Positions 34,762 through 43,218 of a stretch of 64,000 nucleotides of DNA are shown in pieces. A program made the translations under genes and the position numbers. Under the pieces are notes generated by a model. That model did not search any database and was not told the origin of the DNA. It saw only the letters and a program-made list of their open reading frames with translations. Source of the DNA: Streptomyces sp. SAI-127 (GTDB lineage: Bacteria; Actinomycetota; Actinomycetes; Streptomycetales; Streptomycetaceae); the NCBI RefSeq assembly GCF_029894425.1, contig NZ_JARXYJ010000001.1, positions 7,522,501 to 7,586,500 of the forward strand. The letters run 5' to 3'. Positions within the stretch are counted from its first letter, which is position 1; each line of letters begins with the position of its first letter.

Positions 34762-34791
34762 TCAGGGTTCGCCGGACCGCAGCCCCGACCC
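34492..34791 (+). repeat. 150-bp tandem duplication within the synthase fragment
   Basis: Two 150-bp units begin ACCCGGAGG at 34492 and 34642. The first 94 bases of the units are nearly identical (to about 34585 and 34735). The rest of each unit also matches: both contain TCAGGGTTCGCCGG and GCAGCCCCG. In unit 2 this tail is the 3' end of the membrane-protein gene at 34762. The duplication therefore copied a junction of the fragment with that gene's end. Confidence 0.85.
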
Positions 34792-35454
34792 GGCCTCTTC
34801 CCTCGCACGCCGCCGACGTGCCGCCGGGATCGCACACAGCACCAGCATCGCCGCGATCGCCGCCAGGTGTTCCCTGCCGGCGAGGTTCTCCTTCACCAGC
34901 ACCTCCGCCACCATCGCCGCGATGACGGCACCCGCGGTGACCCGGGCGCCGTGGCGCAGGGCGAGGAAGACCGCGAGGCCCACCACGGCCGCCGACGGGC
35001 CGGTGTCGACGACGTGCGCGTCCGAGGCGGACAGGCCGAGCGGGCTGTCGGGTCCCAGCCAGATGCCCACGCGCGCGTACAGCGTGCCGGCGAGCGTGGC
35101 CGCGTACGCCAGAGCGAGCGTGCGCCGGCGGCCCAGACAGATCTCGGCGATCCCGAACACGAACAGGATCTGCGCCAGCGCGCCCCACACCGGCAGGTCA
35201 AGGGCCGGCACGAACAGGGAGAGGGGAGTGCGGAGCAGGGCGAGCCACAGCGGGTCCGCGGCGCGTACGGCACCGGCGTCCTGGACGAAGTCGTAGCCCC
35301 ACGACTGGTTGTGCACGAAGTGCAGGGCGGCCGTCAGCCCGACGGCCGTCAACGCCAGGGGGACCGCCCGCCACTTCCGGCGCAGCAGAGGTCCGCGCAC
35401 GGTGACGTACAGCGGCCCCCACTCCGCGCGGGCCCAGCGGGCGAGCGTCTGCAT
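34762..35454 (-). CDS. Rhomboid-like membrane protein, 230 aa
   Basis: The 230-residue protein has about six hydrophobic segments and a Pro-terminated basic tail. DTGPSAAVVGLAVF near residue 160 resembles the catalytic GxSG loop of rhomboids, but the pattern is GPSA, so the protease may be inactive or divergent. It follows the lysyl-PG synthase-like gene with only ten bases between them and is therefore probably its operon partner. Its stop codon is inside the second 150-bp duplication unit. No signal peptide; function unknown. Confidence 0.7.
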   Translation of the reverse strand: MQTLARWARAEWGPLYVTVRGPLLRRKWRAVPLALTAVGLTAALHFVHNQSWGYDFVQDAGAVRAADPLWLALLRTPLSLFVPALDLPVWGALAQILFVFGIAEICLGRRRTLALAYAATLAGTLYARVGIWLGPDSPLGLSASDAHVVDTGPSAAVVGLAVFLALRHGARVTAGAVIAAMVAEVLVKENLAGREHLAAIAAMLVLCAIPAARRRRAREEAGSGLRSGEP

Positions 35455-35464
35455 CCCATGGTCC

Positions 35465-37231
35465 TCATCTGTGCGTGCTCAGGTGCTCCCGCCGCTGTAG
35501 CCACCCCGGCAGTCCCGGCACCTCCAGGAACCCCTCCGCACGGGCCGAGGCGATGCCGATGCGCGGCAGGTCCGCGCTCTTCTCGAAGAGCAGGAACCGC
35601 GGTTCCCAGATGGGCCGGTACTTGGCGTTGGCCCGGTACAGGGACTCGATCTGCCACCAGCGCGAGAAGAAGCTGAGCAGCGACCGCCACAGCCGCAGCA
35701 CCGGCCCGGCACCAAGACGTGCACCACGTTCGAAGACCGAACGGAACATGGCGAAGTTGAGCGAAACCTGGGTGATCTGGATCTCCTGGGCCCGGTTCAG
35801 CAGCTCGATGACCATGAACTCCATGAGCCCGTTGTCCGCGTCGCGATCCCGGCGCATCAGGTCGAGGGACAGCCCGTGCGGCCCCCACGGCACGAAGGAG
35901 AGCACCGCCTTCAGCTCACCGTCGCCGGCACTGCACTCCAGCGCGACGCACCGGCCGTCCTCCGGATCCCCGAGCCGCCCCAGCGCCATGCTGAACCCGC
36001 GCTCGGTGGCACCGTCCCGCCAGTCGTCCGCACGCCGTACGAGAGCCGCCATCTCCTCGGCGGGGATGTCCTCGTGGCGCCGGATCCGTACCGTGTACCC
36101 GGCACGTTTGACCCGGTTGTAGGCCTGCCTGACGGTCCGCATGGCCCGCCCCTCCAGCGTGAACTCGGCGACCTCGACGATCGCCTCGTCGCCCAGCTCC
36201 AGCGCGTTCAGGCCGTGCCGCGCGTACACCGTCCCCGCGTCCTCACCCGCGCCCATCACCGCCGGCAGCCACCCGTGCGCCCGCGCCTCGGCGAGCCACG
36301 GCCCGATCGCCCCCGGCCAGGCCTCCGGGTCGCCGATCGGATCGCCGGAGGCCAGCGAGACCCCGCTGACGACCCGGTAGGTCACGGCCGCCTTCCCGGT
36401 CGGCGACCAGACGACGCTCTTCTCCCTGCGCAGCGCGAAGTACCCGAGCGAGTCCCGCTCGCCGTGCCGATCCAACAGCTTTCTCAGGCACCGCTCGTCG
36501 TCCTCGGTGAGCGGGTCGACCGCACGCCGGGAGCGGAAGGCGGCGTAGAGGACGGCGAGGACGAGGATCGTGCTGAGCACGTTGATGACGACGTTGACCC
36601 AGTTCGCCGTGAGGATCCCGTCGAAGCGGGAGTCGTCGGCGGCGACGGAGACCAGCCGCAGCGTGCCGTACCACCACCGCTCCCCGAAGGCCGAGGACCT
36701 CGAGGCCTGATTGGTGACGGTCACCAGCAGCGCGGCCAGCAACGAGCACACGAGCAGTCCGCCCACGGCCACGGCGGCGGCGAGCCGCGGATTGGACCGG
36801 TCACCCTTGGCGTAGAACTCCCGCCGGCCGACGAGCAGGGCGGCGACGAACGCGGCCGTGAGGCCGAGCGAGATCCAGTTCTGCGCGTACCGCCGGATCT
36901 CCGGGAACGCCATCGCGAAGACGAACAGCGCGAGGAACGCCCCCGACAGCACCAGGTTCAGGATCCACGCCGCGCGCTTGCGCCGCCGCATGGTGATCGC
37001 GAGGAAGGCCGTGAACACCCCGGAGGCGAAACCCGCCGTCAGCAGATACGGCGTGAAGAAGTCCTCCTGGTTGTGCCGCCGCACGTCCTGCCCCAGCGAG
37101 ACCCACACCGCGCTGAGGAAGTTGACGAACGCGACGACCCGCAGGTACCAGACGGCGAACCCGGCGGCCCGCCGCGAGGCAGCGGTGAACCGGCGGGCAT
37201 CCCGAACAGGTGCAACTCGGACATCTCCCAT
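35465..37231 (-). CDS. Lysylphosphatidylglycerol synthase-like membrane protein (MprF/LysX N-terminal-type, DUF2156)
   Basis: A 588-residue protein with about seven membrane segments in residues 20-250, then a cytoplasmic DUF2156 double-GNAT domain (LGYFALRREKSVVWSPTGKAAVTY, ASGDPIGDPEAW, RCVALECS). The domain transfers an amino acid from aminoacyl-tRNA to phosphatidylglycerol in MprF and LysX. Unlike LysX there is no lysyl-tRNA synthetase domain, so a host LysRS would be needed. Modified lipid increases resistance to cationic peptides. ATG 37231 is used; no clear ribosome site. A ten-base gap to the rhomboid-like gene suggests an operon. A degenerate copy of part of this gene lies at 34431-34761. 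Confidence 0.85.
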   Translation of the reverse strand: MGDVRVAPVRDARRFTAASRRAAGFAVWYLRVVAFVNFLSAVWVSLGQDVRRHNQEDFFTPYLLTAGFASGVFTAFLAITMRRRKRAAWILNLVLSGAFLALFVFAMAFPEIRRYAQNWISLGLTAAFVAALLVGRREFYAKGDRSNPRLAAAVAVGGLLVCSLLAALLVTVTNQASRSSAFGERWWYGTLRLVSVAADDSRFDGILTANWVNVVINVLSTILVLAVLYAAFRSRRAVDPLTEDDERCLRKLLDRHGERDSLGYFALRREKSVVWSPTGKAAVTYRVVSGVSLASGDPIGDPEAWPGAIGPWLAEARAHGWLPAVMGAGEDAGTVYARHGLNALELGDEAIVEVAEFTLEGRAMRTVRQAYNRVKRAGYTVRIRRHEDIPAEEMAALVRRADDWRDGATERGFSMALGRLGDPEDGRCVALECSAGDGELKAVLSFVPWGPHGLSLDLMRRDRDADNGLMEFMVIELLNRAQEIQITQVSLNFAMFRSVFERGARLGAGPVLRLWRSLLSFFSRWWQIESLYRANAKYRPIWEPRFLLFEKSADLPRIGIASARAEGFLEVPGLPGWLQRREHLSTHR

Positions 37232-37292
37232 GAAGGGCGATCATGCCCGTTGCGCCGGCGATTCTGCCGCAAGGGCACTCACCGGTCCGGGA

Positions 37293-38381
37293 CTACTCCT
37301 CGTCGGACACCTTCTCCGGCTCCTCCTCGGAAACCGCGGGCTTCTCCGGCAGCTCGGCGGCCAGCGCCGCCGCGGCCTGGACCAGCGGCAGCGCCAGCAG
37401 TCCGCCCGCGCCCTCCCCGACCGTCACGCCATGGTCGAGCAGCGGGTCCAGGGCCATCCGGTCCAGCGCCTTCGTCTGTCCCGGCTCACCGCTGTTCTGC
37501 CCGGCCAGCCACCAGTCCGGCGCCCGGAACGCGATCCGCTGACCCACCAGCGCACAGGCGGCCACGACCACCCCGTCCAGCACGACGGGCAGCTTGCGCA
37601 CCGCGCTCTGGAGGAGGAAGCCCGTGATCGCGGCGAGGTCGGCCCCGCCGACGGTCGCCAGCAGTTGCAACTGGTCCCCGAGCACCGGCCGCGCCCGCCG
37701 CAGCGCGTCCCGGATCGCCGCGCACTTGCGCATCCAGGCCAGGTCGTCGATCCCGGTCCCGCCGCGCCCGGTCACGACGGACGCGTCGGTCCCGCACAGC
37801 GCCGCGACCAGCACCCCGGCCGCCGTGGTCCCGCCCACGCTCACATCGCCGAGCACCACGAGATCCGTACCGGAGTCGGCCTCCTCGTCGGCCACCGCGA
37901 CCCCGGCCCGGAAGGCGGCCTCCGCCTCCTCGAGGGTCAACGCGTCCTCGACATCGATACGACCGCTCCCGCGCCGCACCCGATGCCGTACGACATCCTC
38001 CGGCAGCTCGGCCGGATCGCAGTCCAGCGCCATGTCGACGACCCGTACCGGCACACCCAGCCGCCGCGCGAGGATCGACACCGGACGGCCGCCCTCCAGG
38101 ACCTCCCGCACCAACTCCGAGGCGCTGCCCGCGGCCCGCCCCGAGACGCCCAGTTCGGCGATCCCGTGGTCACCGGCGAACAGCACGACCCGCGGCCGTT
38201 CGACCGGCCGTACCGGTACGGCCGCCTGCGCCGCGGCCAGCCACTCACCCAGGTCGTCCAGGCGGCCCAGCGCCCCGGGCGGCACGATCTGACGCTCCCG
38301 GCGCGCCTCGGCGTCGCGACGCACCCCGCCGTCGGGACGCTCGATCAGATCGGTGAAGTCGTCGAGATTAAGCGAGCTCAT
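37293..38381 (-). CDS. cobT: Nicotinate-nucleotide--dimethylbenzimidazole phosphoribosyltransferase
   Basis: CobT makes alpha-ribazole 5'-phosphate from dimethylbenzimidazole and nicotinate mononucleotide for the lower ligand of cobalamin. The 362-residue protein shows VVLFAGDHGIAELGVSG, VVLGDVSVGGTTAA, GRGGTGIDD and the C-terminal catalytic glutamate region VTVGEGAGGLLALPL. ATG 38381 is chosen over an upstream start at 38423 because MSSLNLDDFTDLIERPDGG is family-like. It lies 62 bases upstream of the synthase-like gene on the same strand and is divergent from a methyltransferase gene. Confidence 0.95.
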   Translation of the reverse strand: MSSLNLDDFTDLIERPDGGVRRDAEARRERQIVPPGALGRLDDLGEWLAAAQAAVPVRPVERPRVVLFAGDHGIAELGVSGRAAGSASELVREVLEGGRPVSILARRLGVPVRVVDMALDCDPAELPEDVVRHRVRRGSGRIDVEDALTLEEAEAAFRAGVAVADEEADSGTDLVVLGDVSVGGTTAAGVLVAALCGTDASVVTGRGGTGIDDLAWMRKCAAIRDALRRARPVLGDQLQLLATVGGADLAAITGFLLQSAVRKLPVVLDGVVVAACALVGQRIAFRAPDWWLAGQNSGEPGQTKALDRMALDPLLDHGVTVGEGAGGLLALPLVQAAAALAAELPEKPAVSEEEPEKVSDEE

Positions 38382-38507
38382 TCGCCGAACAGTACCGGCC
38401 CTGATCGAACACGGGGGCGCCACATGGCCATGACGTCATTGCACCCGAGATCGGGATCCCATACGTTCCGATTTGCAGCGAATTGCCGTACGTTCCCGGG
38501 AGGCCTC

Positions 38508-39110
38508 ATGCCCGCACCGACCGCCCCTTCCGTACGGCGTCTTCGCTCCACCGCCCGCGCGATACTGCGGTTCCCCGAACCGGAGAGCTGGCTGGACGTG
38601 GAGACGGGGGACGCGGACTTCCCGGAGGCGGCGAGAACGTTCTTCCCCTACACGGCCTTCGACGGCCTGGACCTCAGCCACCGCGTCCTGCACGCCCAGG
38701 CGGTCGAACGCCTGGAGGAAGGCCACCTCGGCCGGCTGACGGACCCGCAGATCACCGCCCGTCTCCGCGCCCGCTACGACGTGGTCAGCCTGCTGAACCA
38801 GCGGCCCCGCACCAAGGATTTCCAGGCCGCCCTCGCCGTCCTTCGCCCCGGCGGCCACCTCCTCGTGGAATGCCAGGACGACCCCCGCGCCGAGTTGGAG
38901 TCCCAGGGCTGCACGATCGTCACCACGGCCCGCAGATCCGCGCACATCCCCGGCCGCGTGACGACCCGCCTGCCCCCGACGGTGAACGGACCGCTGGACT
39001 TGGCGGCGAGAGCGCTGGACCACACCCTGGCCCTCCTCCTCGCCGGCACCCGCTTCGCGAAGGCGTACCGGGTGATCGCCCGCAAGAACACGGACACCTC
39101 AGCCCCGTAG
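38508..39110 (+). CDS. Probable SAM-dependent methyltransferase-like protein, 200 aa
   Basis: ATG 38508 lies six bases after GGGAGG. The 200-residue protein has ESWLDVETGDADFPEAARTFFP near the N-terminus, FDGLDLSHRV, YDVVSLLNQRPRTKDFQAALAVLRPGGHLLVE in the middle (a typical class I methyltransferase strand 4-5 arrangement, with the usual glycine motif eroded) and a basic C-terminus. The SAM-binding motif I is not clearly seen, so activity is doubtful. Its last 12 bases overlap the end of the convergent cobU gene. Function not known. Confidence 0.7.
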   Translation: MPAPTAPSVRRLRSTARAILRFPEPESWLDVETGDADFPEAARTFFPYTAFDGLDLSHRVLHAQAVERLEEGHLGRLTDPQITARLRARYDVVSLLNQRPRTKDFQAALAVLRPGGHLLVECQDDPRAELESQGCTIVTTARRSAHIPGRVTTRLPPTVNGPLDLAARALDHTLALLLAGTRFAKAYRVIARKNTDTSAP

Positions 39111-40301
39111 CACCATCGCCTGCCCCGCCACCACCAGCACCACCTGCTCGCACTCGCCCGCGAACGCCGCGTTCAGCCGCCCCAGCTCGTCCCGGTACCG
39201 GCGCCCGGACGCGGTGGCCGGCACGATCCCCGACCCCACCTCATTGGACACGGCCACCACGGTCCGCCGCGCGCCCCGCACCGCCTCCGTCAACTCCCGC
39301 ACCCGCGACCGCAGTTCGCGCTCCCCGCCGTCGGCCCACTCCGCGTCGTCCCACGCCCCCACGGCGTCCATCGCGTCGGTCAGCCACAGCGACAGACAGT
39401 CGATCAGCAGCGGCGCCCCGTCGTCCTTCAGCAGCGGCACCAGGTCGCACGTCTCGGTCGTACGCCACGACCCGGGCCGACGCTCCCGATGGGCGGAAAC
39501 CCGGGAGGCCCACTCGGTGTCCCCGTTCCGCGACCCGCCGGTCGCCACGTACAGCACCTCGGGGAAGGACTCCAGCCGCCGCTCGGCCTCCACCGACTTC
39601 CCGGACCGCGCCCCGCCCAGCACCAGCGTCCGCCGCGGCACATCCGGTACGTCCTCGTAGACCCCGACGACCAGAGTCGTCCCGTCGGGCACGGCCCGCG
39701 CCCCCGCCGCGGCCAGCCGCCGCCGCAACTCGGCCCCCGGCGGCACATCGTGATCGACATGCACGGCGACGACGTCCGTCGTGGGCCCGACAGCGCCCAC
39801 GGCCCGCAGCCGGGCCAGCGCGTCCGGCCGCCGTACGACATCGACGAGCACCATGTCGTACGAGTCGACGGCCCCCTCCTCCAGCCCGGCGGGCGCACCC
39901 CCCGGCGGCAGATACAGCGCCCGTTGTCCGTCGGGCCCGGTGACGGCGTACCCGGTCCCCGGCGCGTCCATCGCCACGGCCCGCACCCGATGCCCCGTCA
40001 GCAACGCCAACTCCCGCCCGTCCGGCACCCGCCCCGGCTGCGGAAGCCCGGCCGGCACCTCGACCGGGGGCCCGTCATGGGGGTGCGACAGCAGAACCTG
40101 CCGTACGCCACCGAGCGAGTGCCCGGCGCGGGCGGCCGCGAAGGCGGCACCGGGAGTGAGATCGAGCAGCAGGGTCTCGTCGACGAGGACGGCGGTGGCA
40201 CCACGTGCGTCCGCCCCGACGGCGACCGCGCAGGCGGCGCAGGGACAGCCGGGGCGGGGAAGGCCGTTGGGGGCACCGGTACCGAGCAGAGTGAGTTCCA
40301 C
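39099..40301 (-). CDS. cobU: Bifunctional adenosylcobinamide kinase/GTP guanylyltransferase with N-terminal MBL-like domain
   Basis: The C-terminal ~180 residues are CobU/CobP: P-loop LVLGGARSGKSVEAERRL (about residue 230), ETCDLVPLL and VAVSNEVGSGIVPA, which phosphorylate and guanylylate adenosylcobinamide. The N-terminal ~220 residues begin VELTLLGTGAPNGLPRPGCPCAAC and end as a metallo-beta-lactamase-like fold, but the metal motif is reduced to LLSHPHDGPP rather than HxHxDH, so it is probably not catalytic. GTG 40301 starts at family homology; no good ribosome site. The product is the substrate of CobS. The fusion is seen in other Streptomyces, as I recall. Confidence 0.88.
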   Translation of the reverse strand: MELTLLGTGAPNGLPRPGCPCAACAVAVGADARGATAVLVDETLLLDLTPGAAFAAARAGHSLGGVRQVLLSHPHDGPPVEVPAGLPQPGRVPDGRELALLTGHRVRAVAMDAPGTGYAVTGPDGQRALYLPPGGAPAGLEEGAVDSYDMVLVDVVRRPDALARLRAVGAVGPTTDVVAVHVDHDVPPGAELRRRLAAAGARAVPDGTTLVVGVYEDVPDVPRRTLVLGGARSGKSVEAERRLESFPEVLYVATGGSRNGDTEWASRVSAHRERRPGSWRTTETCDLVPLLKDDGAPLLIDCLSLWLTDAMDAVGAWDDAEWADGGERELRSRVRELTEAVRGARRTVVAVSNEVGSGIVPATASGRRYRDELGRLNAAFAGECEQVVLVVAGQAMVLRG

Positions 40302-40354
40302 GGAAACGATTCTCGCCGGTCCCCGTTGATCTTGCGCGAGCGGAGGCACCCTAT

Positions 40355-40400
40355 GGGGCGCGGGGCCGCGTCGATTCCGCGCCTCCGCCGCGACCACCTG
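40355..40400. repeat. Dispersed intergenic repeat, copy C (weak)
   Basis: GGGGCGCGGGGCCGCGTCGA at 40355 shares its first 11 bases with copies B and D, and GCCTCCGCCGCGACCACC resembles GCTCCGCCGCG in copy B. It lies between divergent cobU and the 71-aa gene. Confidence 0.5.
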
Positions 40401-40476
40401 CCGCGATCTTGTTCCACCGACCCCAGCGGAACGCATAGGCTCGACCACTGACCGTGCTCATACGAGGGAGGCCTGC

Positions 40477-40692
40477 ATGGCGACATGGACCTGGCGATTC
40501 GAGAAGGCCGACGGCGCTGAGACCCAGCCCGCCGTGGAGCCGGAGGAGTTCACCACCCAGGGAGACGCCGAGTCCTGGCTCGGCGAGTACTGGAAGGCCC
40601 TGCTCGCGGGCGGCGCGGAACAGGTACGGCTGTTCGAGGACGCCACGGAGATCTACGGTCCGATGAGCCTGCGCGCGGCCGAGGAGGCATGA
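40477..40692 (+). CDS. Conserved small protein, 71 aa
   Basis: ATG 40477 follows GGGAGGCC by a few bases. The protein (MATWTWRFEKADGAETQPAVE) is soluble, with a two-helix region around residues 28-56 (DAESWLGEYWKALLAGGAEQV) and no membrane segment. It looks like a family of small streptomycete proteins of unknown function with the same N-terminal MATWTWRFEKADG text, remembered rather than searched. It is divergent from cobU and its terminator lies 8 bases downstream. Confidence 0.75.
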   Translation: MATWTWRFEKADGAETQPAVEPEEFTTQGDAESWLGEYWKALLAGGAEQVRLFEDATEIYGPMSLRAAEEA

Positions 40693-40699
40693 CCTCGAC

Positions 40700-40727
40700 G
40701 GGCGAGGGTGCCGTGGCCCCCTCGCCC
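40700..40727. terminator. Terminator between convergent 71-aa and methyltransferase genes
   Basis: A 9-bp inverted repeat (GGGCGAGGG at 40700-40708, CCCTCGCCC at 40719-40727) with a ten-base loop. It is short but GC-rich and in the right place. Confidence 0.6.
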
Positions 40728-40735
40728 GCCTCCGC

Positions 40736-41524
40736 TCAGCCCCGCACTCCGCACAGGTGCAGCAGCGCGGCGACCCCGCGATACGGATCCGTCCGCCCGG
40801 CCCGCTCCTCGCAGGCCAGCAGCGCCTCCAGATCGGCCGGCGCCTCGGTGTCGTCCGCCGCGGTGTCGGTGAACACCCGCACGCCGTACCAGGCCTGGAG
40901 CGGTGCCCCGATCCCGGCGAGCGTCGCGGTGAGCGTGCTCAGCCGGTCCGCCCGCACATCGAGCCCGAGCCGATTGCGATAGGCGGTCGTGTCGAACGCG
41001 GCGAGCGCCGCGCCCCAGTCCCCGGCCAGCCCCGGCCGCATCGCCAGCGCGTCACCGTTGCGCACGAGCAGCGACAGCAGCCCGCCCGGTGCCAGCATCC
41101 GCGCCAGCCCGGCGAGGAGCGGGTCCGGCTGATCGACGTACATGAGCACACCGTGGCAGAGCACCACGTCGAAACTGCCCGGCAGGAAGTGCACCCCGGT
41201 GTCCCGGCCGTCGCCCTCGATGATCCGCATCCGCTCCCGGATGCCCTCGGGCTCGGCTGACAGGGCCTCCCGGGCCGCCGCCACCATCGTGGAATCCTGT
41301 TCGAGCCCGGTCACCTGGTGCCCGGCCCGGGCCAGCCGCAGCGCCTGGGTGCCCTGACCCATACCCACGTCGAGCACCCGCAGCCGCTGCCCGACGGGGT
41401 ACCGCCCGACTATCTGCTCGTCGAGCTGCCGGGCCACCAGCTCCTGTCGTACGACATTCCGCAGCCCGCCCAGCTTGTTCAGCCAGGCATCCGCCGCGCC
41501 CCCGGAGAAAGACGTCGTACTCAG
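40736..41524 (-). CDS. Class I SAM-dependent methyltransferase, probable CTG start
   Basis: The protein (262 residues from the proposed start) opens with STTSFSGGAADAWLNKLGGLRNVVRQEL, has the SAM motif LDVGMGQGTQALRLARAGHQVTGLEQD (about residues 50-72), RMRIIEGDGRDTGVHFLPGSFDVVLCHGV and ALLAC at the C-terminus. The first in-frame ATG/GTG is far inside. A CTG at 41524 sits five bases after GGAGAG and overlaps the stop of the upstream DUF3043 gene by four bases (CTGA), the arrangement expected if a GTGA overlap had mutated. The upstream frame to 41710 overlaps DUF3043 and is not supported. Substrate is unknown. Confidence 0.8.
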   Translation of the reverse strand: MSTTSFSGGAADAWLNKLGGLRNVVRQELVARQLDEQIVGRYPVGQRLRVLDVGMGQGTQALRLARAGHQVTGLEQDSTMVAAAREALSAEPEGIRERMRIIEGDGRDTGVHFLPGSFDVVLCHGVLMYVDQPDPLLAGLARMLAPGGLLSLLVRNGDALAMRPGLAGDWGAALAAFDTTAYRNRLGLDVRADRLSTLTATLAGIGAPLQAWYGVRVFTDTAADDTEAPADLEALLACEERAGRTDPYRGVAALLHLCGVRG

Positions 41525-42123
41525 GGCCGCTCTCCGCGCTTGACCTGCGGCTTCGGCAGCCGGAGGCGACGCATCTGGAGGGAGCGCATCAGGGCGTAGG
41601 CGACCGCGCCCTTGCGGTTGTGGTCCGGGAAGCGCTCGGCGAGCCGCTTCTTCAGACGGAAACCGGTGAGGATCGAGTCGAGCACGATGAGCACGATCAC
41701 GACGAGCCACAGCAGCAGCGCGATGCTCTGCAGCGCACCCACCTGCACCAGGCTCAGCACGAGGATGACCACGGCCATCGGCAGGAAGAACTCCGCCACG
41801 TTGAACCGGGCGTCGATGGTGTCGCGGGCGAACTTGCGCACCGGGCCCTTGTCCCGCGCGGGCAGGTACCGCTCGTCGCCGCCGGCCAGCGCCTGGCGCT
41901 GCCTCTCCAGCGCGCTGCGGCGCTCCTCGCGCTGGCGCTTGGCGGCGTCCTTGCGCGTCAGCGACGTATTGGCGACGCTGCGGCGCTGGGACTGGGCCTC
42001 ACTGCGCTTGGGCGTGGGCCGGCCCTTGGGGGCCTGCGGGTCGCGGGGCTGCTTGGAGTCGGTCAGCTGCGCCTTGTCGGCGACGGCGGCCTTCTCATCC
42101 TTGGTGGCACGGCTACGGAACAC
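41521..42123 (-). CDS. DUF3043 membrane protein, 200 aa
   Basis: The protein (VFRSRATKDEKAAVADKAQL...) has a hydrophilic, basic N-terminal ~100 residues rich in Lys/Arg/Gln (RKDAAKRQREERRSALERQRQ) and two membrane segments (about 112-132 and 134-154), then a basic tail. This fits the actinobacterial DUF3043 family. I chose GTG 42123 because homologues start at this MFRSR/VFRSR text; a longer form to 42198 adds 25 unlikely residues. The stop overlaps the proposed start of the methyltransferase gene by four bases. It is divergent from pspA, 282 bases away. Confidence 0.85.
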   Translation of the reverse strand: MFRSRATKDEKAAVADKAQLTDSKQPRDPQAPKGRPTPKRSEAQSQRRSVANTSLTRKDAAKRQREERRSALERQRQALAGGDERYLPARDKGPVRKFARDTIDARFNVAEFFLPMAVVILVLSLVQVGALQSIALLLWLVVIVLIVLDSILTGFRLKKRLAERFPDHNRKGAVAYALMRSLQMRRLRLPKPQVKRGERP

Positions 42124-42404
42124 AAAACCCAAGGGTAAGGGGTGTCCGGGGTTGGACCCCAGCCCGGTGGGGAACGATCCGGCAACACCAGTCGTCATGT
42201 AGGGGGACAGAGGGGACGTCCGGTGATCGGTTGCTCACCCTGAAGGTCACCTACTCCTTACGCCGGAGCAAGGGATTGGTCAGTCGTCCTTGGGGATGAG
42301 CGCATCCGTCCCGGAACAGTGCGTCAATGGATGCAGGGCCCGTACTGTGGGTTCTGTCGCAGAGCTGGAGCTGGAAGTCCGTCAGAAGGGGGCGCGCGAA
42401 GCCC

Positions 42405-43196
42405 ATGAGCGGTGTCATGAAGCGTATGGGGATGATCTTCCGCGCGAAGGCGAACAAGGCCCTTGACCGGGCCGAGGACCCGCGCGAAACCCTCGATTAC
42501 TCGTACCAGAAGCAACTGGAGCTGCTCCAGAAGGTGCGCCGGGGCGTGGCCGACGTGGCCACCTCCCGCAAGCGCCTGGAACTCCAGCTGAACCAGCTGC
42601 AGTCGCAGTCCTCGAAGCTGGAGGACCAGGGCCGCAAGGCGCTCGCGCTCGGCCGGGAGGACCTCGCCCGTGAGGCGCTGTCCCGCCGTGCCGCGCTCCA
42701 GCAGCAGGTGACGGACCTCGAGACGCAGCACTCGACGCTGCAGGGCGAGGAGGAGAAGCTCACCCTTGCGGCCCAGCGCCTCCAGGCCAAGGTGGACGCC
42801 TTCCGCACCAAGAAGGAGACCATCAAGGCGACGTACACCGCGGCCCAGGCCCAGACCCGTATCGGCGAGGCGTTCTCCGGCATCTCCGAGGAGATGGGCG
42901 ACGTCGGCCTGGCGATTCAGCGGGCCGAGGACAAGACGGCACAGCTCCAGGCCCGTGCCGGCGCGATCGACGAACTGCTCGCCTCCGGCGCCCTCGACGA
43001 CCAGTCCGGCATGCACAAGGACGACATCCAGGCCGAGCTGGACCGGCTCTCCGGTGGTACGGATGTAGAGCTGGAACTGCAGCGCATGAAGGCGGAGCTG
43101 GCGGGAGGGTCGTCGTCGCAGCAGGCCATCGAGGGCGGCACCGGCCAGTCGCAGTCCCAGCAGCCGCAGGACACCCCACGCTTCGACAAGCAGTAG
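42405..43196 (+). CDS. pspA: Phage shock protein A (PspA/IM30 family)
   Basis: The 263-residue protein is a PspA/Vipp1-type membrane-associated scaffold: after a short amphipathic start (MSGVMKRMGMIFRAKANKAL) it is almost entirely coiled coil, with the strongly conserved PRETLDYSYQKQLELLQKVRRGVADVATSRKRLE. PspA stabilises stressed membranes. ATG 42405 is taken from family homology; a start at 42420 is also possible. There is a polypurine AGAAGGGGG 13 bases upstream. It is followed after 22 bases by pspAA. The two-component genes come next, so this may be a stress-sensing set. The Psp partner gene pspAB is 40 kb away beside htpX. Confidence 0.95.
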   Translation: MSGVMKRMGMIFRAKANKALDRAEDPRETLDYSYQKQLELLQKVRRGVADVATSRKRLELQLNQLQSQSSKLEDQGRKALALGREDLAREALSRRAALQQQVTDLETQHSTLQGEEEKLTLAAQRLQAKVDAFRTKKETIKATYTAAQAQTRIGEAFSGISEEMGDVGLAIQRAEDKTAQLQARAGAIDELLASGALDDQSGMHKDDIQAELDRLSGGTDVELELQRMKAELAGGSSSQQAIEGGTGQSQSQQPQDTPRFDKQ

Positions 43197-43218
43197 GGCC
43201 CACGCCGAGGAGGGCGAC

